Origin: Strigamia acuminata | Taxonomy: Eukaryota; Arthropoda; Chilopoda; Geophilomorpha; Linotaeniidae | Assembly: GCA_949358305.1 (NCBI GenBank) | Contig: OX442321.1 | Location: forward strand, 2,250,605-2,314,604 | Length of the DNA: 64,000 nt | Direction of reading: 5' to 3' | Shown here: positions 10,480-22,136 of the stretch, one piece after another | Position numbering within the stretch: the first letter of the stretch is position 1 | How the letters are laid out: each line of letters starts with the position of its first letter | Notes under the pieces: model-generated | Database searches by the model: none | Told to the model about the DNA's origin: nothing | Seen by the model: only the letters and a program-made list of their open reading frames with translations | Program-made: the position numbers and the translations under genes

Positions 10480-10693
10480 CACAGGATTAAGATTAAGTGA
10501 AATTGAAATCACATCTTTGACTTATAAAAATGACTTATTTCTTCTACACTTGATATTGGCTATTGTTAACGCATGTTGTAAAGCCATCTTTTTAGTACGG
10601 TTCGGTTTTTAGTGGTTTCAATCGAGAATTCACTGCTTTAAGTGATTTAAGGCGAAGACAGTTCGTCTTTTGAAGTTTGAATGCATCTACCGT
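10480..10693 (+). repeat. Dispersed repeat D, long copy
   Basis: It matches 30.10-30.29 kb in reverse complement over its full length, sharing gattaagtgaaattgaaatc, ttggctattg, cgcatgttgt, caatcgagaat and tttaagtgatttaag. Identity is about 75-80 percent by eye. The hAT-like element at 10702 begins directly after it. No protein remnant was recognised. Confidence 0.82.
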
Positions 10694-10701
10694 ATTATTG
10701 T

Positions 10702-11244
10702 CAGGGGTGGATCAAGCTTTTTCAGGCCCATCAGAGGCCCTAGACAAATTTTTTTCTGGACCCCTTGTAGCAACAATTAAGGCTATATAATTATTTTTGG
10801 CTTAAAATTAAATTTTTTGGCCTAAAATTGAATTTTTTGGCTTAAAATTGAATTTTTTGGCCTAAAATTGAATTTTTTGGCCTAAAATTGAATTTTTTGG
10901 CCTAAAATTAAATTTTTTGGCCTAAAATTGAATTTTTTGGCCTAAAATTGAATTTTTTGGCCTAAAATTGAATTTTTTGGCCAAAAATTGAATTTTTTGG
11001 CCTAATATTGAATTTTTAGCCCTAAAATTGAATTTTTTGGCCTAAAATTAAGTTTTTTGAGCCTAAAATTCAATTTTTTGGCCTAAAATTCAATTGTTTG
11101 GCCTAAAATTCATTTTTTAGCCTAAAATTCATTGTATGGCCTAAAATTCATTGTATGGCCTAAAATTCAATTTTTAAGCCAAAAAATTTAATTTCTAAGT
11201 CCTTTGACATTCGTCTTTTTTGTCAAAGCCATAATCCGCCCCTC
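10702..11244. mobile_element. hAT-like non-autonomous element carrying a 20-bp minisatellite
   Basis: The left end caggggtggatcaagc and the complement of the right end (gaggggcggattatgg) form an imperfect inverted repeat. The 8-base flanks attattgt (10694-10701) and cttattgt (11245-11252) agree at seven positions, as expected of a hAT target duplication. Almost the entire interior is a tandem array. A second member with similar ends and related units lies at 62795-63826. Ends of the CAGGGCCGGATTAA type with GGGCCC inside are known from hAT-like repeats in many animals. Confidence 0.78.
10795..11190. repeat. 20-bp minisatellite inside the hAT-like element
   Basis: About 19-20 copies of cctaaaattgaattttttgg keep an exact 20-bp period from about 10800 to 11040, with degenerate and shortened copies at the right end. 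No open frame of note. Confidence 0.95.
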
Positions 11245-11252
11245 CTTATTGT

Positions 11253-12040
11253 CAGCTGCCGGTCCACAGATTAAACGCGTTTGTCACGACCTCTAAAACC
11301 TCCAAAACCTCCAAAATATTAAAAAAAACCAAACATTTTTTTATTCCAAATATACGTAAATATTTATACTAAATCTCTTAGTTGGGGGTCTTTTTTCCCT
11401 GCTGCATCTGGAAGCAGTGAAAGCAGTTTAAGGATGCGCATAAACTTTATGAATTCGCTCAGCTCCATATTTCTGCCCCGACAAAACGGGACGACGGAAA
11501 CGAGGCTGCGGGGTGGTGCGGGGTGCTCTTGTTAGACTAATTTCAAAACCGTTCATCCCACAATTAAAATTTCGCTCTCGTTTTTTTTGCGCACCCACCA
11601 CACGCGCAGCCTCGAAATAAAAGCTTAAAAAAAAGTCGCACTAATGGCCAACTTCACCTTAAGAAATGGTCGGCCATTTCCAACACCTGGACCTTGCAGA
11701 GAAAACGTGACGGCGACAAACTGTTATTAAATCCATAAGTCACGAATGGGGGGCGCACTGCTGTCACTGGGGCGACACCAAGTGGGCGTCCATCTGCTCC
11801 AGTTATTTGCGCCAACTGCCATAAGTGCCCTGTTCCCGTACCCCCTCCCCCCCCCCCCGCCCCACACCTAAATTTCGCTTTCCACCCCTCAACAAGCCCC
11901 CTCATGTAAGAAAGAAAGAAATTGTTAAATTAAAATTAGGAACATTTCTGTCCACGAAACCATTTCAAATGTCCGAATACATTGTCACCTTTATTATTAT
12001 TGTTGTTGTTTTTTAATTTAAGGTTATATAAATATTAGCA
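11253..12040. other. Unique DNA, partly CpG-rich
   Basis: Contains gacgacggaaacgaggctgc (about 11491-11510), several ggcgccaac-like strings and a C-rich tract near 11846. The minus-strand frame 11654-11905 is glycine-rich because of the C-runs and is not credible as a protein. Confidence 0.4.
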
Positions 12041-12044
12041 AAAG

Positions 12045-12800
12045 TGACTAATGAGTCTAAATACACAAAAATGACTAAAAATGAGTCTAAATACACTAAA
12101 AATGACTAAAAATGAGTCTAAATACACTAAAAATGACTAAAAATGAGTCTAAATACACTACAATCGACTAGAATAATGAGTTTAAATACACTACAATTGA
12201 CTAAAAACGTGTCTAAATCGATTAAAAATAATTGTAAATCGACTAAAAATGACTACATCGACTAAAAATGACTCTAAATCGACTTGAAATGACTCTAAAT
12301 CGACTTGAAATGACTTTAAATCGACTTGAAATGACTCTAAATCGACTAGAAATGACTCTAAATCGACTAAAAATGACTCTAAATCGACTAAAAATGACTC
12401 TAAATCGACTAAAATGACTCTAAATCGACTAAAAATGACTCTAAATCGACTAAAAATGACCCTAAATCGACTAAAAATGACTCTAAATCGACTAAAAATG
12501 ACTCTAAATCGACCAAAAATGACTTCACATTCAAAAAGAGATTGCATATAAATGAGTCTAAATACACTAAAATTGCATATAAATGAGTCTAAATATACTA
12601 AAATTCCATATTAAAGACTAATAACGCTAAATTGACTACAAATGAGACTAATAACGCTAAATTGACTACAAATGAATCTAACAACGCTAAATTGACTACA
12701 AATGAGTCTTAAAAACCCTAAAATTTACTAAAATTGAGTCTAAACACACTGAAATTAACCAAAAATGAGTCTAAAAAGACGACTAAAAAGAAAGACACTA
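12045..12800. repeat. Compound minisatellite (21-bp and about 32-bp units)
   Basis: From 12230 to 12530 there are about 14 copies of a 20-21-bp unit, tgactctaaatcgactaaaa. Both flanks carry longer related units based on gagtctaaatacacta. The minus-strand open frame 12191-12547 (repeating FLVDLES) is only the translation of the array. Shared taaatcgacta/taaatacacta cores show that both unit types have one origin. Confidence 0.93.
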
Positions 12801-13494
12801 AAATCGAAAATTAACTAAATAAACCACAGTTAACTAAAACAAAATAAAATCACCTAACCTCACAACTCCACAAACCCTAAACCCCAAACCAAGTCACAAA
12901 CGCCAATGCTAATACCCAACCGCTAAACACAACTTGCAATTCCATAAAATGAAAAGGACATCAATTACCGCTGCCAGTGCAACTGACCACCGATTTCAGG
13001 TGATACGTTACAAGAGCCAGCCAACCAGCCAGCCAGACACACACACACAGACAGAAAGACAAGAGGCAGAGAGAAAGAGAGAGAGAGAGACACGCCGAGT
13101 AATTTATTGCCAACTCACTCCCCTGCTGAGCTGACACATTCACGTTGGCAGGCAATTAATCGCGTTACGAGGCAAAACAATAGCGCAAACTGCTCTCGGT
13201 GGTGCCAACCCTTTGAGGCCCGTAAAGCACCCAAAGGAACAGGGCGAGTCCGACACTGCATAATTCACTTTATTCCAGCTTCAAACTTAATATTTCCCCC
13301 CAGAGGGAGTTTCTGATGCGCCTTAATTTCCTCTCGAAAAACGGCACTCGGCCATAAAAGATAATTTCATCTCGCGGATCCATCTCCGCTTGTATCCAAA
13401 GGATTGCACCACGCACGACACCGCGCGGCGACACTCGGCACCGCACACACTGGGGAATGTTACGGAAAAACCTGCGAGATTCTCGTTTAAAAGC
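12801..13494. promoter_or_regulatory. Unique CpG-containing block, candidate regulatory DNA
   Basis: Short (CA)n and (GA)n tracts at about 13035-13092 are followed by mixed DNA containing GCCATAAA (13351-13358), TAATTTATTG and CpG strings. Overlapping frames on both strands are compositional. No gene is supported. Confidence 0.27.
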
Positions 13495-13670
13495 TTGTTT
13501 AAATGGGTTTAAACGGGCTGAAAATAAACGACCTAAACAGGTTGTTTAAATCTCCGCGTAACGAGTTTTCTCGTTCAAATCGCACATTTTGGCCGCCATC
13601 TTAGATTTCCGTTAGATCGATCGCGACGATCGGCGATCTAAGTACAATTTTGCATCAGTGATTAATTTTT
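13495..13670 (-). mobile_element. Reverse-oriented fragment of the GCATTC-ended MITE family
   Basis: Its reverse complement reads gatcgatctaacggaaat, aagatggcggcc, then aacgagaaaactcgtt, matching the 3' part of the copy at 34.9-35.0 kb. The hairpin-forming aacgagttttctcgtt is kept at about 13560. No terminal repeat was found on either side. Confidence 0.62.
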
Positions 13671-14968
13671 TTTTTGAGTAAACAACAATACGTCACGATT
13701 AACTTGATTTGAAGGAATTAATATGATAAATAATTGCGCTAAATAGTGGTCGCGCAATACATGCGCTAACAAACGTTTCACTGCAATACACCGCCAGCAG
13801 TGTGTCGCAACTCGTTCACTAAATCGTAAAGGCGTTCACGTTCATCTCCGCACCGACTGCAGATGGCAGTTGCCATGACAACCATGACGCTTGCTCGTCA
13901 TCGTCATCTCACGAGCCGGATCGTCCCTTCGGGCGCGGGAGTCGCCCCCTGACAGAGATGAATGGCGTCAGCTATCGAGATGACAATCTGTGTGCCTACA
14001 TCATGTTGCAGTAAAAGCATTTTTAACTCTGACACAAGCAATAAATCAAACCAACACCCACCACTCGACTCCTCAAACACCCCTCGGCCGCCATTTTTAT
14101 TCACATCTCACATTCACCAAAAACTGCACGCCGTCCTCTTGTCCGCGCTTCTTTTCCGGCACTACGTGGCGCCCTCTGGGGGAATAAGTGGCTTATTGAG
14201 CGAACCTAGCACGGGCGGCTCCCTGTTGGACGAGATTAATTTTTGATTTACAAATTGCCCTTGGCACCCCAGACCCATTTGGCCTGATGCGACTGTCGCG
14301 TCCGATTTCTCAAACGCTTCTCTCCACATCACAAACAACTCTTCAGTGAATTTCTGTCGGGGGGTTTTTTTTTTTTTTAATTCGTAGGTGGGTTGAAGAT
14401 GGGCATGTGGCGATGTGTAGGTGGCGCAGTTGCTGTGTCCTTTATCAAGTGATTTGAGCAAACGCCAGGAAATCGACGCGCGCCAGACAAACGCGATGAT
14501 ACGGGATGTGGAAGCTCGTGCTGCATGTCGAGATTCATCAACAGAGCGCCGCGTACGAGATAAATTCTATTTATGTGCTATATTTAAATTTTTCATTTTT
14601 AATTTAATTATACGTTAGCGTTTATCTTGCCGACCAAATATTAAATTTTTAATCGCGTTTGCAAAGAGAAGTTTGGGCAGAATATCCGAGCCAATTTTTT
14701 GGGGGAAATTTTTGGGGTTTGGTTTTTGGTATTGGCCAATCCTTGCGACATCGATCATCAACAATGCCAGACTGTGTGGTTCAAAAATACGTTGGGATTT
14801 TATTGCAATGTATTTTGAAGTGCATCGGGTTTTACGAGAATGCATTTTACAAATTAACAAATGTTATAATGTTATTTTCCAATGGTTTTTCTCATAGAGA
14901 GCGGGCAACCATTATTACAAACACATGATTGTATTACCTGACCTCATTTTTCCAAAGCTCTATTCTAT
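13671..14968. promoter_or_regulatory. Unique block, mixed composition, candidate regulatory DNA
   Basis: From 13740 to 14560 the DNA is CpG-containing and lacks obvious repeats. It includes six G followed by 14 T at 14359-14378. From 14600 to 14960 it turns T/G-rich, unlike most of the window. Frames here (14162-14461 minus, 14659-14928 plus and others) have no recognisable motifs. Confidence 0.27.
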
Positions 14969-15840
14969 ACAACTCCTTGCCAAAAAAATGGCATACTCTA
15001 TTTTTTGGAACTTTTAATATTTGAAATTTCTCAGAAACTATTTCTCACAAGTAAAAATGGTTTTAGGAGAATTTAAAAGATTGTTAGAGCTATCATATTG
15101 TTAAAAGATTTTTGAAAAAAAATGAATAGTTAAAGAGAAAAAAATTAAAAACTCCAAAAAGTGACTATTTACAATATTTCTCATAACTTGTAAACAGAAT
15201 GAGATAAAATTAAAAACTAAACAGATTTGAGACCGTCTATATCCCAGAAAACTTTTCTAAATTGGATGTATGGGTCTCCAAGTCCCTCAAAAAAGGCGTA
15301 ATGGAGCTATGTAAAGGGGTAGACAACCACTATTTTTCGAAAAATCGTGGCGAGCACAACTGTTGACAAATCGAAACGAAACTTTAGCATTGAAGCATTA
15401 TTGTGTCGTACTATAACATGTTATAGTTATGACTTGATTCGTCAACAGTTGTGCTCGCCACGATTTTTCGAAAAATAGTGGTTGTCTACCCCTTTACATA
15501 GCTCCATTACGCCTTTTTTGAGGGACTTGGAGACCCATACATCCAATTTAAAAAACTTTCCTGGGATATAGACGGTCTCAAATCTGTTTAGTTTTTAATT
15601 TTATCTCAGTCTGTTTACAAGTTATGAGAAATATTGTAAATAGTCACTTTTTGGAGTATTTAATTTTTTTTCTCTTTAACTATTCATTTTTTTTCAAAAA
15701 ACTTTTAACGAAATGATAGCTCTAACAATCCTTTAAATCCTCCTAAAACCATTTTTACTTGTGAGAAATAGTTTCTGAAAAATTTCAAATATTAAAACCT
15801 CCAAAAAATAGAGTATGTCATTTTTTTGGCAAGGAGTTGT
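14969..15840. mobile_element. Long-inverted-repeat (foldback) MITE, complete copy
   Basis: Two arms of about 410 bp are inverted copies of one another, starting acaactccttgcc and ending ggcaaggagttgt. They surround a centre of about 50 bp containing the perfect palindrome ctataacatgttatag. The left end follows a TA and the ends resemble Tc1/mariner termini. A partial copy lies at 7.45-7.96 kb. No frame encodes a transposase. The arms are similar enough that a transcript would form a long hairpin. Confidence 0.9.
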
Positions 15841-17337
15841 TCACGCTATACATTTTAGAATGCATTCAATGAAAAGCAACATATTTTAACAAGTCATCTC
15901 AAAGATATTCCACTTTAAAACGCATCACCTAATTCTTAAATTATGATCTTCTCATTCAAGTCCAAGAGTAGTACATCGAAAACAAAAATTCAACTCTAAA
16001 CTCACAATAATAGCCCAACAAGTCAAATTTTCCAGGTCACTTCCCTCTTCCAGTTCAATCACTCACCTAAAAAAAAAATAACAAAAATAAAATAATCACT
16101 TCTGCCGTTGATGTATTTATCATTAATCCAATCACAGTACGTGCTCTCGTCACCACTTCACACCAAACACCAAAATCACTATAATCATCCGTGACCCCAA
16201 CTTAAAAACCCCTTCAAAAAAAAAATTGAATAACTTCTCGAGCACAAACACTCTAATCCCCTCAACCTCACCTCGCCATGTCCAACAATATCAAACCCCT
16301 TGTAACTGACGTTCCACAAACACTGGTCAATTCTCTGATTGACCCTCGAGCGCGGCGTTCGTGTCTAACTCGTCTCATGGATTTTGTTGCTTTTTCTGTT
16401 CAACTTGATGCGCCAACATCCTCTCACGGACCCCACTCCACTCCACCACTCCTTGTCTCTCCATCGCACCGTGTTTCACCTGTCAGGTGTTGTCAGAATC
16501 GAACAAAGCGCGTGTCAATCAAAACACAACCACAAAAAAGACCAACGTGGGTGGTCCCTCCTCTCGAGTGGTCATCAACAATCCACTCCAAAGTCCACCA
16601 AACTGAATCATCATCCATTTCCCCATCCCCATCCCCCTCCCGAGCCTCCTTATCCCCTCTCCAACATTCCTCATCACTATTCCTCACCTGACCTCCATGA
16701 TAAACTCACCCCAGGTACAAACCAATTGATGAATCGCGTCCCAACAGACGCATCAACGTATCACCCGAGATAAAAGAAAACCCTGACCTTTAATAAATCC
16801 AATAAAATCTTCCCCCGTCACGACCGATCCCCCTAGAAAGAAAGAAATTCAAAAAACACCAAAAACACTCAAATTCGCCATTTTTTTTTTTAAATAAAAT
16901 AAATATATTTTTTTTTTTTAGATGTGGGCACATCTTTTCCATTCCCCATCCTGTCTAGTCCAGTGTGACAAGGCGAAAGGGGATTTACTACGCTCGAAAG
17001 CAGGGGGATTGGCATTTCATGGTCAGACGCTGGCCGGACGCTGATACTGCGTTCACGCACCACTGCAACCACCTCACTTTTTTTTTTAAAAATAAAAATA
17101 AAAAGATTAAAAGATCCAGTTGTTCGAACCCTATTGAATAACATTCAACTGTGTGGATATCTTGACGCAAAAATAGCTTGATTGATATATTGATTGACGG
17201 ATTCAAACTGAATTAACGTCGGAAAAAAATGGAGGCGACCAAACAAAACAGCGTTTAACCCCCACATTCCATCAACGTGTTGCTCGACCCTATTGGTCAA
17301 GAATTCAAACTATTATCCAGTAAATCCCATACGTACG
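15841..17337. other. C/A-rich spacer
   Basis: Strong A and C bias on the plus strand. Plus-strand frames 16278-16691 and 16384-16773 are rich in Pro, Ser, His and Thr because of CCA/CAC/TCC content and lack conserved motifs. A T-run lies at 16910-16919. No gene is supported. Confidence 0.45.
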
Positions 17338-17369
17338 AACGAGTTCCGTTCCGAGAACGCTTTCGCAAC
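17338..17369 (+). repeat. Short dispersed repeat L, copy 1
   Basis: The string gaacgagttccgttcc followed by gagaacgctttcgcaa recurs at 26743-26774 with two or three changes. It is probably the edge of a larger element of unknown class. Confidence 0.6.
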
Positions 17370-17394
17370 TAACGGACGTGAAAACCAGCGCCAA

Positions 17395-17472
17395 AAACAA
17401 ATAACAATAAAACCACAACAAACAACAATAAAACCACAACAAATAATAAAACCACAACAAATAATAAAACCA
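17395..17472. repeat. Short tandem repeat, aaaccacaacaaa type
   Basis: Four to five copies of a 16-18-bp unit containing ataaaaccacaacaaa. The minus-strand reading frame LLWFYYLLWFYY arises from it. Confidence 0.85.
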
Positions 17473-17495
17473 CAACAAACAACACGTAGTTGTAC
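17473..17495. repeat. 23-bp direct repeat, left copy
   Basis: A 23-base segment ending acacgtagttgtac is repeated exactly at 17759-17781, on the other side of dispersed repeat B. It may be an unusually long target duplication or a rearrangement scar. Confidence 0.85.
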
Positions 17496-17522
17496 GCAAA
17501 CTAACTTACGCGCTGCCCCCTA

Positions 17523-17758
17523 TATACAGGGTGTCCTAAAAGTCTGTACCCTTCCAAATATTTCCTGAGCAATTGCATCTAGGCCAACTTTGATGAAGCG
17601 ATCGTATAGGAAGTTGGGTGAGAGCAATCCAATGACGTCATCAAATTTGACCTTGAAGGTCATTTTCAAGGTCATTCACTTGCTAACTTCTAAACCAATC
17701 AGGTTAGAGCAAAAAAGTCAATTACAAAGTTGTAGAGCACCATCAAATTAATACTATC
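17523..17758 (+). mobile_element. Dispersed repeat B, copy 1 (mariner-like end)
   Basis: It starts with TATACAGG and then gtgtcctaaaagtctgtacc, a terminus style common in mariner-like elements. The body (tatttcctgagcaattgcat ... caattacaaagttgtagagc) recurs at 20.77-20.98 kb, and its last 60 bp at 19.17-19.23 kb. No transposase is encoded and the opposite terminus is not obvious. Confidence 0.7.
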
Positions 17759-17781
17759 CAACAAACAACACGTAGTTGTAC
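17759..17781. repeat. 23-bp direct repeat, right copy
   Basis: Exact copy of 17473-17495, starting immediately after the last recognisable base of dispersed repeat B. Confidence 0.85.
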
Positions 17782-19169
17782 ACTATAATTTTTATAAAAA
17801 CCCCAAATTGTGGCGCACAATTCAAACTTAACCCCTTCATCTCCCCCCTTAGAGTTTGGTCTCGAGTGAAAGCAACTAAAAACGAGTCTGGGTCATTCTA
17901 ACGAAGGTAATGCGTGAGTGAAACGCGAAGGGAGGGAGCGGTGAGATGAGGTGGGGGTATGTGGAGAGAGGGAGAGTGAGCAGAGAGAGAGAGAGGGCAA
18001 TCGTCGTCGTGAGCTGACAGCTGGAATTGAACGGACCCCATTCACATGCGCGCCGAAGGGAAATTTATTCCGAGCGAAACCCTTGTCGTTTGGTGTGCGC
18101 CGTCCACTTGGCGGCTGACAGCGATTGACACCTCCATTACGGGTCCCCGTGGCTGTCCGCCGAACCCACCGAGTGGGCGCGCGAAAGGGGAGGAAAAATG
18201 AGTCCAGCTGCCAAAAAATCTGTCACGCGCCTCTCACCACCCTTTTTGTGAGCGTGACAGTGATCTGCGGCCTGAGTGACGGCGCGTTTCCCCCGTTCTT
18301 GTCGCGTTTGACGTATTCCACTGACAGCTCAGGCGGGGGCGGACTTCGGTATCCACCGCCAATTTTTTTTCCTTTCTTCCCCCTCTACCTGTCGCACGAT
18401 AACGACCGGAAACGCGCACGCAAACGCCCCTCAAAGAGTCAAAACCAACTTTCTCTGCCGCGTCGTGTGCAAAAAAAATAAAAATAAAACTATCGGACTT
18501 TAATGACGTCATCGTTCGTTGTATTTATTATAGAAACATTCACTCGATATCATTTCGCATCCAGCGACAATAATTGACTCGCGTGCATTCGCAGCGGGGG
18601 ATTGACAGCGCAAGACCGGAAATGACCAATAATAAATTGCCGCTTGTTCTGACAGTGTCGCATTCGTGCTGGGGATGCGAATTCTATTCCCCCCATGCAC
18701 TCATCCTGCTTTTTTCAGCACAATCTTCATTGTCCCCCCCACTAGCGATGACAGCTGCCCCCATTCAACGAGGCAGATATCTTTTTCTCATTCATAAACA
18801 CACATACCATCACCATCTTTGTGTTGCAACAAAATCCTCCTCGATCATTTCAATGCGCATTATTGCATTGTGAGGAGGAGGAGGAGGGGGAGGGGGAAAG
18901 AAAGTGATTAGTTTTTGCGTTACAGCAATCGTGCGTGATTTTAATGACGTCGTAAAATGGCGTATTTTCAGCAAAGCACTCGCGAAATTGCAACTTAATG
19001 TGTAGGTTTGCGAAAATGAGTCTTTCATACTCCAAGATTGGACTCTAGGCTGATGAAAAAACATTGAAAACGTCATTCCGCACGGTAGAAGTCAAACTTC
19101 TCGACTTATGTTATGCCAGACAAGCAACAATGCACTTTTCATTCGCTAACCCGTTAACTGGTCGAGATA
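17782..19169. promoter_or_regulatory. Unique CpG-rich block with purine tracts, candidate regulatory DNA
   Basis: G/A-rich tracts at 17930-18000 are followed by a CpG-rich part (18020-18450) with several ctgacag/ctgtca Meis/Hth-type cores, then a (GAG)n/G-rich tract at 18870-18898. Frames 18125-18481 plus and 18234-18512 minus overlap head-on and neither looks like a protein. The regulatory role is inferred. Confidence 0.28.
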
Positions 19170-19232
19170 GAGCAAAATTTCCAATTACAAAGTTGTAGAG
19201 CACCGTCAAATTAGTACTATCCAACTTATCGG
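19170..19232 (+). repeat. Dispersed repeat B, 3' fragment
   Basis: Matches the final 60 bp of repeat B (ccaattacaaagttgtagag, then tagtactatccaactt). The rest is absent. Confidence 0.75.
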
Positions 19233-20765
19233 AGTCACCTTAAGTTATATATGTTTATATATAATATATATAAACTAACCAACATGGTATTAACTTTATC
19301 AATTGTCGCATTTTGACATTTGTCGCATTTACAGCGAAATTTGACGGCTTCCAAGTGCGAAATAAATGAAAAACTGCGGACAAAAAAATCTGTTGGAATC
19401 CATCAGCAAGAAAATGTTGAACACTGCAGTGAAGCCGACTCGTACACATTGTTTATGCACCCCTCGTCAAGTAGCCATCAATTGGGGCACGTCATTTCTG
19501 GCTTTCTTCTGTAGCGGTGAGCAGAGTTTGAATTTTCTCGACTGAAACACACACCCCTATTTGGAGCTCGTGTCTCGTGTCATTTGTTTTCCCATCGGCC
19601 CTCACTTCCCATAGCGAAAAGTGACAGTTGCAGAAAGCAAAGAGACACAAGACGGGGTGTAGCACACTTCCGAACTGCCTGCCACCACGGGGAGCTTCAC
19701 GCGCCTCATCTCTGCAGGAGAGGTGTGGGGGACGTCCAAAAACCCAGAAAGGGGTGTCGAACGCCACGCCACCGGATATAGTTTGCTTGTTGTTGCCATC
19801 ACTTGATATCCACCAGGTCCCACTGCACAAAAAAAATCAAAAAACAAACAAAAACAAAAAAAAAAATTTTCTCATCTCAAAACCAAAAAATAAATAAAAA
19901 TAAAAATTATTTTTGCACCAAAAATCAACAAAAAATAATTTCACAAAAAAAAATATTTTTAACATCAAAAAAATTTTAAAAAAAATTTTTTTTTTTTTAA
20001 TTTAAAAAATTCAAAATGGCGGACACCAAGTGCATTATTCAACGCAATTTATTTTTTGTCGCTCGTGGAACCGGTTCGTGGAGCGATCTAACGCAACCTT
20101 TACCCATGTTGGAAGTAAGTGTCAAGCGAGGGCGCACTCAAAGTCCACTTTCACGCTTACTGTCATTTCAAGTGTCAAGCCGCGTTGTGCGAGTGTTTAA
20201 AGTGCGGCCCACCTGGGTGAGTGCGAGTGGCAGGTGAGCGCCCACCGTCCATTAAGACAAAGAGCTTCCAGCACGCGAATAATGACACCGCCGGCTCCCC
20301 ACCGACCCCGACTTCATCGCGCACTCCCCCCGTCGTGACAGGTGGACAGAGGTCGTCATCCGACGTGGGATCACGAGCAGGTGGTCTCGTTGCCCATCAT
20401 CTAATACCCACAAACGCTCACTCGAGGCTTCCAGGGGGCGCCTTGCCAAGGCCCAACTGACCCCCCCTGCTCCACAAACGCAAACACTGCTGCGATGAGT
20501 GACAGCGACTCGCGAGCCCCGACTGTTTGTTTGCCCCCCTTCATCCAGCGTTTCCTCCACCGACCAAATCACAAAAGAGGAAAAAAAAATCACACAAGCA
20601 CAATACCAACTGTGCCGCAACCCAGAACGCGCAACTACGTCAACTGTCACTATTTCACTGCCCCGCCTGTCGTACCCCCTCTACGACAATCAGAATCCTT
20701 CACAGGATTCGCAAAGATTTCGATGATTATTATAATAAAAAAGTCGAAAATATTTTAACTTTTGT
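19233..20765. promoter_or_regulatory. Unique DNA with two CpG-rich blocks
   Basis: 19.43-19.82 kb and 20.02-20.70 kb have CpG and little repetition, separated by an A-rich tract (19.83-20.02 kb). Opposing frames (19492-19830 minus with 19628-19897 plus; 20252-20650 minus with 20221-20460 plus) occupy the same bases, which argues against coding. No gene is recognised. Confidence 0.28.
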
Positions 20766-20985
20766 TCAAATATTTCCTGAGCAATTGCATCTAGGCCAAC
20801 TTTCATGAAGGGTTCGTATAGGAAGTTGGGTGAGAGCAATCCAATGATGTCATCAAATTTGACTTTAAAGGTCATTTTCGAGGTCATTCACTTTCTAACT
20901 TTTAAACCGTTTAAGATACAGTAAAATTTCCAATTACAAAGTTGTAGAGCACCATCAAATTAGTACTATCCTACTTATCTTACGT
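20766..20985 (+). repeat. Dispersed repeat B, copy 2
   Basis: Parallels 17.56-17.76 kb for about 220 bp with roughly 90 percent identity by eye (gcaattgcatctaggccaac, ggaagttgggtgagagcaat). It lacks the CAGGGTGTCC end. Confidence 0.85.
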
Positions 20986-21703
20986 AGAAAACTGCTTACG
21001 AGTACTAAGCCTTAGACGTCAAAAAAATCCAAAAAAAAAAAAATTCAAAGTTTTGTTTCCACCTAGAAAGAACGCTGCCCAAAGACCGAGCGATCTGGTC
21101 ACAGTTGTGCTCGAGGGACCAATAACCATTGCACACAATTCTGCAACACATTGTCCCGAATGGCCTTAACTGGACACTGCCCGGCTCTTCCAAAACTCCC
21201 TCGACAATTGCCATCTTTACACGCGAGACACGTGATTGGAGCGTCGTTTCTCATCCAACCGACTCGCGCCACAAATCACTTTGTACCTTCCTATCACCTC
21301 CTTGATTACATTTCACTGCTCCAAGGCCCCATTCCATCCCCCCCCCCCAAAAAAAAAAAAAAATGTCCGCTTCACTGACCCCCTAATCCAATTTTTTTTT
21401 AAATTTTTCTAGATAAAAATTTACACTTTTCAAAAATGGAACCTTCAATCTCATCGTCCATCATAACACATCGTAATAAATTTCCAGCTCAATTCCCGCT
21501 CTGAAAAGTCAACTCGCGCCCCCCTGTGGCGACAGTGCAAAATTTCACTCAGCCGATGCGCCAATTATTTTTTCTCAAGTGTGAAAAATTTTCGCGTCTC
21601 CCTAGGTGGGCTTTTCGAGCTGTGTAAAGTCGGTCGAGTGTGCGAGCACGGCTCACGAGAACCCCCCAGGGAAGAATGAAATGCGAAACAAGGGGAAGGG
21701 AGC

Positions 21704-21737
<34 letters not shown>

Positions 21738-22136
21738 TATGCGCCACCGATGCACTAGCCATAAACACGGGACTCAATTAGACTGATAGAATTTGCGCCA
21801 GAGATGATGTCACTGATGTCTCCCTGGTGTGATTGCGTTCACCCACTTCTCTTTGCGGATGCAGAGCGTCGTTTCAGCCTTTTACACCGGCGCGCTAAAC
21901 TCGGTTAGGTGGTGGTGGTGGTGGTGGGGGTGGTGGAGGGGGAATCTGGTTAGTTTGGAAGATGGATGTTAAATTGTGTGGACATTTGTGGAGTTTTGGA
22001 GAGTTTTTTGGTTTGGAAGTTTGTGATCGAAAGCAGTTGCGAGACGTTGGATTAATTTGTGTGGGTTGGATTTTTGGGAATTCTGAAGGGAATTGAGGAA
22101 TTTTGAGGAATTTCATGAAGGGATTATGCAATTTTG
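20986..22136. other. Unique DNA with simple repeats
   Basis: Contains 11 C followed directly by 15 A (21338-21363), a (CA)n microsatellite at about 21703-21734, GCCATAAA near 21761 and a T/G-rich segment at 21900-22130 starting with (GGT)n. No gene is supported. Confidence 0.45.

Noticed and set aside
12191-12547. Minus-strand frame with FLVDLES repeats, like a repeat protein
   Set aside because: The 21-bp DNA period explains the 7-residue repeat; it begins and ends with the array.
17522-17560. A complete mariner transposon at 17.5 kb
   Set aside because: Only one CAGGGTGTCC-type end is present; no transposase frame and no matching right end.
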